Assembly (NCBI RefSeq): GCF_021869535.1
Contig: NW_026262734.1
Coordinates: 105,683,088-105,747,087 of the forward strand
Length of the DNA stretch: 64,000 bases
Reading direction: 5' to 3'
From: Mytilus californianus
Taxonomy: Eukaryota; Mollusca; Bivalvia; Mytilida; Mytilidae
Numbering within the stretch: the stretch's first letter is position 1; every line of letters starts with the position of its first letter. Made by a program: the position numbers and the translations under genes. The notes below the pieces were generated by a model. That model saw only the letters and a program-made list of their open reading frames with translations, made no database searches and was not told the origin of the DNA. This document shows, one piece after another, positions 33,063 through 43,000 of the stretch.

Positions 33063-33304
33063 CATGACCCAGTTCTGCAGAAGTTCGTCCGTTATGTCCA
33101 CAAAACATGGATCACCAGCTCTTTCTACCAGATTACTACATGGTGTGTCTTCAACCAACCTACAAGGACAAACAATGACGTAGAAGGCTGGCACAGATGC
33201 CTCAACAAAAAGAACGACGACGAAAAGCCAGCCTTCTATATGACCTCATCCAGAAACTGCATGAAGAGTCGCAACAAGTCTATTACCCATCCAGATTAAG
33301 TTAG
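33063..33304 (+). pseudogene. Mutator-like transposase fragment, frameshifted
   Basis: The frame shows WCVFNQPTRTNNDVEGWH and then LNKK, the signature near the C-terminus of MULE-type and FLYWCH-associated proteins (RTNNxVEGWHxxLN). A two-base duplication (TATAT) near 33238 shifts the frame. The other frame continues with YDLIQKLHEESQQVYYPS to a stop at 33304. Only about 80 residues remain. It sits between the two inverted repeat arms of the foldback element, which suggests it is a remnant of the element's own transposase or a captured exon. Confidence 0.65.
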
Positions 33305-33344
33305 CGTCCAAGGGTAAGCTTACTCTGTACCAGGGCAAGCAAGC

Positions 33345-33775
33345 CTGCATTACCGGAGTTGGTAGGCCTTAATTCAGTACAATTTAATTCTTTTTTTCAT
33401 TAGTGGGGCGAGTTGGTAGTCATTAATACAGGTAGATTTTATTCTTTTTTTTTCATAAGAGGGGTGAGTTGTCAGACCTATATTCAACGGGATCTTACCC
33501 TTTTTCATGAGTGGGGCAAGTTGGCAGGACTAAATTCATCGGAATTTTACTATTTTTCATAAGTGGGGCAAATTGGCAGACCTATATTCAACAGGATCTT
33601 ACCCTTTTTCATGAGTTGGGTGAGTTGGCAGGACTAAATTCATCTGGATTTTACTATTTTTCATAAGTGGGGCCAGTTGGCAGACCTATATTCAATAGGA
33701 TTTTACCCTTTTTCATATTAGTGAGGTGAGTTGGCAGACCTATATTCAACGGGATTTTACCCTTTTTATACGACC
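33345..33775 (+). repeat. About 61-bp tandem repeat, seven units
   Basis: Units contain GTGGGG(C/T)(G/A)AGTTGGCAG and 'cctatattcaacgggat' then 'ttaccctttttcat'. The same units occur in inverted orientation at 32885-33060. Confidence 0.85.
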
Positions 33776-33834
33776 GCAAAATTTTTTGCGTCATATATTG
33801 GTATGATGTCGTCTGTGTCGTCGTCCGAAGACAA

Positions 33835-34410
33835 ATTTGGTTTCTGGACAATAACTTTAGTTCAAGTGAATGGATCTCTATGAAATTTTACCAGAAGGTT
33901 CAATACCACAAAAGGAAGGTTGTGATTGATTTTGGGGGTTATATTACCAACAGTTTAGGAATTAGGGGCCAGAAACAAGAATTTTTGTTGTTTCCGGACA
34001 ATAACTTGTGTGTAAGTGTATGGATCTTTCTGAAATTGTACCACAAGGTTCAATTTCAAAAAAAGGAAGCCTGGGATTGAGTTTGGGGGTAATTGCCTTA
34101 AACGTTCTGGAATTAGGAGCCAAAAACAAGCATTTTTCAAGTATCCAGACAATAACTTGTGTTTATGTGTATGGATCTCTCTGAAATTGTAATGCAAGGT
34201 ACCATACCACAAATGGAAGGCTGGGATTGAGTTTGGGGGTAATTGCCCCAAACGTTCAGGAATTGGGGGCCAAAAAGGGGTAAAAAACAAGAATTTTTCT
34301 AGTTTCCAGTCAATAACTTGTGTTTAAGTGTATGGATCTTTCTGAAATTGTACAGCAAGGTACCATATGACAAAGGGAAAGCTGGGATTGAGTTTCTGGG
34401 TAATTACTAA
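33835..34410 (+). repeat. Degenerate tandem repeat, about 130-150 bp, four units
   Basis: Each unit contains 'ggacaataactt', 'tgtatggatctttctgaaat' and 'gggattgagtttgggggtaa'. The open frames here (33880-34080 on +, 33955-34290 on -) are repeat translations. Confidence 0.75.
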
Positions 34411-34549
34411 AAGGGGGTAAAAAAATATTGGGGGGGGGGGGATTTTTTTTTTCTTAAAATTTTCCATTTTTGCATTTATTATATCTGATTGATATTTAAA
34501 AGCAAAAAATACTGATATGGCAGGAGATACACACCAAACATGACGTGTA

Positions 34550-34880
34550 AATTATATGAAGTATTGTGCAAGAGCACACTATTGCGCAATAGCACAATAG
34601 TGCCTAATTGCCAGAAATCTTCAATTGCATAATATTGTGCAATAGCAAGAAATATCCAATTGCACAGTTTTGTGCAATTGCAAGAAATCTTCGAAAATTA
34701 TTACAAGTATTTCAACCCATTTCAAATTTTTAAGATTTTTCACCACATTTATTTTGTGTCAGAAACCTATATTATGAAAAAATGATCACAATCAAAATTC
34801 AGACAGTATCAAGCTTGAATATTGTGTCCAAACTTGTACCACCTGTTCAGGGTTCGACCTCAGCGAAGCATTTTATTCAA
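34550..34880 (+). repeat. Repeat piece shared with 50270-50515
   Basis: Blocks such as 'tatcaagcttgaatattgtg', 'tcagggtt(c/g)gacctc' and 'agcgaagca' occur in the same order at 50270-50515. The left part has many TTGTGCAATTG-type palindromes. Confidence 0.6.
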
Positions 34881-35552
34881 AAGTTGGATGAGTTGGTAAA
34901 TAAGAGTGGGGTGATTTTTTTTTAGAAAGTGGGGCGACTTGTCATTGATTCCATAAGAATAATTATTAATGTCAAGAAAGATAACTGTTGAGACTGTAAA
35001 ATATTTATTAGTGTACATGTAAATCAATAATTAGGGTATTTGAAGCCATTTTGATATCATATATATGCAATTAGGGGCCAGCTAAAGCCCGCCTCCGGAT
35101 GCAAGATTTTCTCGCTGTTTGGAAGACCCATTGGTAGCCTTGAGCTGTTCTGCTCTTTGGTCAGGTTGTTGTTTCTTTTACACATTCCCTGTTTCCATTC
35201 TCAATTTTAATTATAGATAAGTATATGATCATGTTGATGATGGTTACAAATTCATTCAAGGTTTTCCGGGGACATACATGTAACGTGGTATAAGGTCCAA
35301 GCCCAAGGTTACCAAAAATATATGTATATAATTTAGTAACCCATCAGACATTGTTTTGGCAGAGACTGTGTATATATGTCTCTGGATTTGGCATTATATT
35401 AGGTTTAACATAATTATTTTGATTTAATTGACTTATTTTTATTAAAGTGTTTATTAGAGATGTTGAAATATATATTCAAAAACATACATGTAGTAAATGT
35501 GAATTCTATCACAATGCTAATAGTTTAAACACCCGGCTTTAATATACATAAA

Positions 35553-35977
35553 ACCCCCAAGGGTGACTGGGGTATAGAAGTATGGTCACCATTGGTCTTC
35601 CTACGACCGGCAGTAAAACCCTCGCCAAAGTGGGACGTCCGTTTGACTGTGCGGGATGTACAAATTTGCAGCCAGGTCAGGTCAGAATGGGGACTTTAAA
35701 TCCGATGCCTTGTGTAAAAAGAGTGCCATGCTCTTTGCATGTTAAGAACCCTTGCAACAACTCTTTGAGGGTTCTGTAGGTGACCTGTTGCAAGGCTAAA
35801 TTTCTGTCCCTATCCAATATACCCTCATTTCCTGTGGCAGTCTAAATTTCTCCGACCTTAATCCTGGACGCCTCTATTACAGAACCTCCCTATTGTTTTA
35901 ATTGTAAATTTGTTCTCGTCCTGAATATGCATGAAATATTTGCCACTGGACGTTAAGCAACCAACAATCAATCAATT
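35553..35977 (+). mobile_element. V-SINE-like element with target duplication
   Basis: TACATAAA occurs at 35545-35552 and 35978-35985. The 425-bp body ends in 'tatttgccactggacgttaa' and a (CAAT)n-type tail. I recall this 3' end from molluscan SINEs; the exact family needs a search. The centre has strong internal pairing (AGAACCCTTGCAACA against TGTTGCAAGG, and AGGGTTCT). The open frame 35582-35779 is part of the element. Confidence 0.7.
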
Positions 35978-36079
35978 TACATAAACGTTGTTACAGAGTT
36001 ACTGACTGTTCTTGACACCTTTGAACACTGACCAGGTTAAAACATAAAATGTGTAGCAAATGCGTTTCAATTTTTATAC

Positions 36080-36480
36080 GCCCGAAACTTTGGTGAATTG
36101 TTTATATTTATTGACGTGAGCTCCCTTTCGTTTTTTTATAAATTTTAGATTTTACGTTTCCGAGTTATGGAGGTTTTATTCATTAATAAAGGGGGATTTT
36201 CCAGTTTTCGGACAATAACTCAAAAACACTTTCATGAATTGTTTATATTTATTAACATGAGCTCCCTTTGATTTTTATAAATTTTTGATTTTACGTTTCC
36301 GAGTTTTTGGACAATAACTTTAAAGTGCTTTGAGCAGTTTTTGTGAAGTTTTGGTGACTGGTTTATATCTATTAACATAACCTCCCTTTAGTTTTTTTTA
36401 AATTTCTGATATGACATTGAGAAGTTATTGAACTTTATTCTTTGAAAAAGCGACGGGCGTATCATGCGCTCATGGCGCAG
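36080..36480 (+). repeat. Interspersed repeat shared with 49675-50240
   Basis: It contains 'ttttatacgcccgaaac', 'ggtgaattgtttatattta', 'tgagctccctttcgtttttt' and 'ttttacgtttccgagtta', twice or more within the unit. The same text appears in three units at 49675-50240. Confidence 0.7.
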
Positions 36481-36666
36481 CTGTTTATTACACTAGAGAA
36501 ACATTCCTCGGTTGAGTGAAATTTGTCCTCAATGTTGTAACAGCATGCACATTGTGAAGTTATTATGTGCAACCTTGCAGATGCTTCACTAGACACTTCA
36601 ATCAAGTTTAGAGAGATTTTAATTGAAGGCTCTTGGTATTCCTTCATTTCTTTTTTTTCCCCTTTA

Positions 36667-36958
36667 GGGAGCTACCATTTGATTTTTATGGGGGGGCTAG
36701 GATGAAATTTTAAAAAAATAGGCAGGACAGGAGTTTTGAGTAAAAAAAAAGGCAGGATGAGATTATTTGCAAAAAAAAAGGCAGGATGACAATTTAGTTA
36801 AATAAAAAAGTCAGGATATTTAAAAAAAAAATGCAGGACCAAATGGAGTGAAAAATAAAAAGGCAGGACCGAATAGAGGGAAAAATAAAAAGGCAGGACA
36901 AAATTTTTCATCCTAGCCCCCCCCCCCCCCCCCCCATAAAAATCAAATGGTAGCTCCC
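36667..36958. mobile_element. MITE with TTA target duplication
   Basis: The ends are long inverted repeats starting GGGAGCTACCATTTGATTTT. TTA flanks both sides (36664-36666 and 36959-36961). The inside has about seven short 'aaaaaggcaggac' units. The right arm contains a run of about 19 C, the left arm only 7 G. There is no coding sequence. Confidence 0.85.
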
Positions 36959-36961
36959 TTA

Positions 36962-38517
36962 GCTTTGACATGTTTTTGATTCACTGTACTCATCAGTCTG
37001 TTTGTCACAAAACTATAATTCAGGTCCATGACTAACACTGCTATATATAGACCTATTAATTATTCTCTTCTTATTTGAAGATAATTTCTGCCATGGGGAT
37101 AAAAAAAAGTATTTTGAAGTCAATGTCCTTCTGTTGATAAAAGATTTAATGACATATATATACATGTACAATATAGTTGGATATAGATCAACATTTCACT
37201 TGCTGCTGTAGGCCAATTGTAAACATTTATACTTTCATGAAAGCATGTCTTACAAGCATAAACTTGTGATATAGGTATCCGAATAAATATATACATTTTG
37301 TATTATGTTATATCGTAAAATATGAAACATATTTACTTTGGGAATGTAACTAAAGATCTTTAAACCTGAAGATATTCTACTTGTAGATGTTTTATTTGGC
37401 TAATCTCATAACAATAAATTTAAGTTTGGGAAACAATTTTGACCATTCCTGGACTGGCAGGACTTAATCCCTACATTTAAATGTATTCACTTGATAAGCA
37501 GGGTTATTACAAAGGTAATTTATATGCATAAAGGTAAATAAAGCTGTCCTACATCTATAGACAGTAATATTGTCATAGATAAAATGTTTATAAAAGTAAA
37601 GATTTGTGCATAACAATGTCCAGAGGGCATGGCAGACAAAGTAGATTGATGTAAGTGACCATTGAACAGGTGTTTGGTGTATTATTTACCTGTCCAAGGT
37701 TTTGATATTCACCTTTAATTAGCGAATTTGTCATTTGTATAGTGATTAATTAACTGTTAATTGACAAGTGAAAATTATGAACAATTTGTGATTACATACC
37801 TTGTGGAAATTCAATTATTATGTAAACAAGAAATGATTGATATGTCTGCTCAACTTGTTTAAAACTGACAAGCAATGGAATTAAAATGTTGGAGTATATA
37901 TTCTGTGTTGACCTTGTACCATGATTCCAGTCAATGGAGAATTATTTATATGTAAATGTGTTTGATACCTGGGATTTTTTTATGCAAATTAATAACAAGT
38001 TTATTCAACAATATCAAATATTAAATGGAAATTATAATTATATAACTTAATAGGTACAGTGCATCAGTTTCATACCATCTGTGTATTGAAATGCATATTA
38101 CCTCATAAACTGGTTGAGGAAATAAAACTCTTGTCAGAAAAAGATTGTAAAGTTGTGGGGAAGAAACTACTTAATAGATAAATGGAACATTCACAGTTTT
38201 GGTAGTACAAACGGATATTGAAAGTGGTTGAAATATTATGTACATGTCATGTAGATAAATTATAACTGGAGCATGTATTTGCATACATAGTACATGTATT
38301 AATTATCAGTAGATACATAAATACATGCAAAAGAAAAAGTTATCATATTGTTTCTGAGACAGATGGTTTAGAATTTACCATTATAATTTTGAATACAAAT
38401 CATAATGAAGAAAAATTCTCAGGAGGTTGAACTGTGACTTGATCGGACTCATTCATGTCTTTCTTGTGATTGAAAACATTTTGATAAATGTTTAAACTGT
38501 GAATTGATTTTTATGAA
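36962..38517. other. Orai intron / 5' region of exon B, no feature seen
   Basis: AT-rich and mostly unique in appearance. It may hold the promoter for the exon B transcript, but no element is certain. Confidence 0.4.
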
Positions 38518-38631
38518 ATGGCCAAAATGGGAATAAATAAAGAAGGAAGAAATTGGTTATATTTACATCACAGTAAAGCCAGACTTAAGGCTTCTAGTCA
38601 CACATCCTCTCTGTTGGCAGGATTTGCTTTG
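38518..38631 (+). CDS. Orai: Orai calcium channel, alternative first coding exon B
   Basis: From the ATG at 38518 (in-frame TGA at 38500, no earlier ATG after it) the exon encodes 38 residues ending ...SSLLAGFAL before GTAAGT at 38632, in phase 0. It aligns with exon A over KARLKASS-TSSLLAGFAL, so it is a diverged duplicate of the same exon. Joined to 52993 it gives a 206-residue channel with a much shorter N-terminus. The residue at the human R91 position is histidine, and the region before it reads NWLYLHHSKAR rather than [10 protein letters not shown]. Another ATG four codons on is possible. The intact frame and consensus donor argue for use, probably from its own promoter. Confidence 0.85.
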
Positions 38632-39136
38632 GTAAGTTTAGTTTAATAGTTTTGGGGAGTTTTCTGCTGGTTTTCAGCAGGGATACACTTATTAGTGAGA
38701 GATTCAAGCTACCTGCTTGTTCAAATTTATTTAGCTTGCACGGCTGCTAGGACATATGGTCAGATCATATGTTTTCGTACGTCATATGAATTCGTACTAT
38801 GCATGCTTTTTCAATGGAAATTGTGATGTCACAATGCATTCTTAATGGCATGAAAACCCATGAGACGAGGATAAATCTGTTTTCCTTCTAAAGTGCACGC
38901 ACGTATCTGGCAAATTTACAGTTATCTTGAAGATTGTTTATAGATGTTCTTTGTGGTGTTGTTTCATTCTGTCATTGGATTGACATATTCTTCACATATA
39001 ATTTTTGTCTTTTTGTCACAGAATGGGAGACATAGGTATGTTTTTAATACTGAAAGCATTAACTATTTGTATAAAGCTTTATAATTCAGACAGTAAAAGA
39101 CTTGATACTTTAGATGCCTTTATATATTCTGACATT

Positions 39137-39802
39137 TATAACCAGTATATTTTAGATGCAAGAATGTCAAAATGTAGAATTCAAAGATTTGTTATAATTC
39201 AGTATTAGTTAAGATATTTAGCACTAGCTTAAGAATTAATTTACTTGATAAATAGTTAATATAAATCTTCACAATTTTAGATAAGTGTAAAGCAAATTAT
39301 TATGTAATCCCCTGAGGGTTAAATGACAATAGAGAATTAAGGATTAGAGAAGTGTTATATACAAAAGGGATTTCTTACTTTTTAAGATAATTTAGGTTAT
39401 GTCACAAAGACTTGATATTTGGGAAAATAGATAAACTAGCATTATTATGTAAAGTAAATATATTGAGTATTAATGTTATTTAAATTGAATAATGAAAAAC
39501 AACATATACTAGTTGACCATGTAGTTTGGGACAGTCATGTATAGGACACTTGTGTTTTAGACTTGGATTTAGACAGTTGTATTGAATTGATATTAGACAT
39601 GCTGTTTTAATATGTCTCATGAACTTATGATGTGATTATTGTGATTGATAACTATACTGAATGCTGATTAATAAACATTATATATAGAACTTGAATCTGT
39701 GTTACGTTGACATGTATTCAAATGAAAGCTACCTGCTAGTTCCCCCAACCTAGCAAGATGAGTAACCAGGTCAGGGACAAGCATAGTACTGGCCTTGGTT
39801 AT
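39137..39802 (+). repeat. 5' LTR of the Ty3/Gypsy-type element
   Basis: The LTR begins TATAACCAG and ends CTTGGTTAT, with short inverted ends. It is 666 bp, the same length as the 3' LTR, and by eye differs at one base (39732 A against T). ACATT precedes it (39132-39136). AATAAA lies at 39670-39675. A primer-binding-site candidate starting TGGCGGAGTGACCC lies at 39806, three bases after the LTR. The open frame 39005-39208 runs into it from the left and is not a gene. Confidence 0.93.
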
Positions 39803-40045
39803 ACGTGGCGGAGTGACCCAGCTTTCCGGTACTGAGGAGGGATTCATGTAGGATGCGAACCTGAATACCGAGACAAGAGTCAGCATATCTCCATATAGGA
39901 AACAGTGGATTTTCCTGAGTATGCAGAGGTGAGTCAACCTTTTATTTGTGATCTTATATGACACCAAATCTTTAAATTTTACTTTATTTTGTAATTAAAG
40001 TTGTCAAGATCTTTTAATAGGATTTTCCCTCTACAAAGACTCAAC

Positions 40046-43000
40046 ATGTCTATTTCAGTTTATCCTGACCCCGCCTTAGCTCTAATAGCCCCCCTTTCAA
40101 AAAATATTATACATTTGCAATTAGGAAATAAAACAGTTGATTCGTTAGTTGATACAGGTGCTTCAATTTCTTGTATATCATTAAAGTGTTTACAAAAATG
40201 TTTGAAAAACATCAAAATACAAAAAAGTACGCAATCTGGAATTTTTACTGCTTGTGGTATGAGCTATCCAATTTTAGGAAAAGTAGATGTTGAATTAAAT
40301 ATAGATGATTTAATTATATACCAAGAATTAACAGTACTTGAGAACTTAACTTTTAATATAATTTTAGGAATAGACTTTCTTAAAGCTAATAAAGCTCATA
40401 TAAATTTTGAAAATAATACCTTAGCAATTCAAGAAAATTTATTGAATGTACCTTTAAATAATATAGAGACTATAAATGAACATTATGGACATGTTAAAAC
40501 TATAGCAGAAGAGGTTATTCCCCCACACTGTGAAATTATTATACCTGTTAGGCTTTCTGTTAGGCATAGTAAAAACAGTACAGTAATTCTTGAACCAAAC
40601 TTTTCAAATGATATTAAAAATTTGGTTGGTTCGAAAGTGGTAGTAAATGTACAAAATGGAAAGGCTTTGTACAGAATTCTAAATCCTACTGGATTAAGCA
40701 TAAAATTATATAGGAATAAGAAAATAGCCAAGGCTTTTGAAATAGACAAAAATGGTATTTTTGCCTTAAATGATAATGATTCAATAGATAAATCTATTAA
40801 AGTTAATAAATATCAGAATGTTGAAAAAGAGTTGGGAATAAAAATGAATGAAAACTTAAATGCAAATCAAAGGAAACAGTTAACTGAACTCTTAACAAGG
40901 AATAGAAACGTTTTTGCTAAAGACATTACAGAGTTAGGTAAAACTAGTTACCACTATCACAGAATTGATACAGGTGATGCACCACCAGTTCAATCAATGC
41001 CCTACAGACAAACACCACAAATGAGGGAAGAAACAGAAAAACATATTGATATAATGTTAAAAAATGACATTATAGAAGAATCAAACTCTCCATGGTCATC
41101 CCCAATTGTATTAGTTCGCAAAAAGAAAAGTAATATGGATGCAAAGCAAGAGTATAGGTTCGCGGTAGACTATCGTAGGCTCAATAAATGCACATTAAGG
41201 GCAAAATTTAGTATTCCTAGGATAGATGATGTTTTTGACACAGTTGCTAATTCAAAAGCTGTAATATATTCAGTACTGGATCTCATGAGTGGATTTTTTC
41301 AGACACCCTTAGATCCAGAAACAAAACACAAATCTGCATTTGTAACACATCAAGGTATTTACCAATTCAAAAGAATGAGTTTCGGGTTAACAAATGCACC
41401 AATGGCGTTTCAAATGCTCATGACAAAAGTTTTAAAAGAATTGAACTGGAAAGTTGCTTTAGTATACATAGACGACATTTTGATTTTTAGTAAAAATTTT
41501 GAAGAACATTTAAAACATTTACAATTAGTTTTTGACAAATTAAAACAAGCAAATCTTACACTTAATCCAACAAAATGTCATTTTGCAAAAGAAGAAGTTC
41601 ATTATTTAGGTCATATTTTGTCCAAAAATGGTATTAAAGTAAACCCTGAAAAAACATCTGCTGTGCAAACATACCCAATACCTAAAAATATCAAACAACT
41701 ACGCAGTTTCTTAGGATTATGCAATTATTACAGGAAATTTGTGCACAATTACTCAAAAATTGTAACTCCACTTACACAATTAACTCAGAAAAATAAGAAA
41801 TATATCTGGACACAAGATTGTCAAGCAGCTTTTGAAACATTGAAGCACAGCCTTGTCTCAGCTCCAATCTTAGTGTTTCCAGACTTTGATAAACCATTTG
41901 TTTTGTCAGTGGATGCTTCTGATTATGCTATTGGCTATGTCCTTGGACAATTAAATCCAAACACAAAACTTGAACATGTCGTAGCTTATGGTGGTAGATC
42001 ACTGAATAAAAATGAACAAAAATGGCACATAAACGAAAAAGAAGGGTTAGCACTTAAAGAGGGAATAAAACATTTTAATCCATATTTGGCCACACACAAA
42101 TTTACAGTTTATACAGATAATATAACTGTTCGTTGGATAGATACAATTAAAAATATACAAGGGAGACTGGGTAGATGGGCACTTGAACTTCAAGGATATG
42201 ACTTCGAAATAATGCATAGACCTGGGAAGAAAAATAATGCAGATGCCCTGTCAAGAAGAGAGTATGAAAAGATAGGCCCAGAAAATTTTCCGCAGAATGA
42301 AATTGAACAAACAGTTGCAGCCATGGGCAATAAGAAGTACGAAATCATAACATTTGATTATATAGGAGATGACGAACAGCGACCAAACATTCTTACAATA
42401 ACAGATACTAGTAATGAGGATGATGAAACATTAGAAAACATTGACCCAGAACAGTTTAAGAAACGTAAAACATTTCGGCACCTTCAAAGACATTGCCCAG
42501 ATTTTGTTGAAATTTTTAGTTACAAATTAGAAGGCCAAGTACCTCAAGAAAGACAGAAAGCTAGACAACTGGATGCGAAAGCCTTCCATTATGAAATTGA
42601 TAATGGCATACTTTATCATTTTTTTAATGCAAGATCAAGAAGTCTACCAAAAGGCCAGAACATGGTTAAGCAGCTAGCAATACCAAGAACCCTACGGAAG
42701 GAGGTACTAGAAGCTTTCCATGACAATATTGTTGGATGTCACCAAGGAGAAGAAAGGACATATGAAGCTGTACGTCAACGATATTACTGGCCAAACATGT
42801 ACACAGATATCAAGACATACATTAAGACGTGTGAAATCTGCCAAAGATCTAAAAGGGATACACACAGCCATCCAGTGCCATTAAAACCAATGCCAATAGA
42901 AGAAGTTTTTTCAAGATGGCACATGGATATTTTAGAACTACCAGAGACTCCAGAAAAATATCGTTACTTGCTGTTGGTGGTTGATAGTGGATCCAAATGG

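Larger units (their letters stand above)
32877..34952. mobile_element. Foldback element with repeat-built inverted ends
   Basis: The left end (GGAAGCAAGACAAGTCGCCCC, then 'cccactcttgtttaccaact') and the reverse complement of the right end (GGAATCAATGACAAGTCGCC, then 'cccactcttatttaccaact') match. Inside, runs of 'gtggggcgagttggcag' units lie in minus sense on the left (32885-33060) and plus sense on the right (33345-33770), so the DNA can fold back. A Mutator-like coding fragment lies between. I found no clean target duplication, and the right end may belong to a second copy. Confidence 0.55.

Noticed and set aside
34550-34700. Palindrome-rich TTGTGCAATTG stretch as a regulatory site cluster
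   Set aside because: The same text occurs in another repeat copy at 50270, so it is part of an interspersed repeat.
35582-35779. 65-residue frame with cysteines, possibly a secreted peptide
   Set aside because: It lies entirely inside the V-SINE-like element with target duplications.
39005-39208. 67-residue frame near the 5' LTR as a gag remnant
   Set aside because: It starts outside the element and runs into the LTR, and it has no Gag or zinc-knuckle motif.
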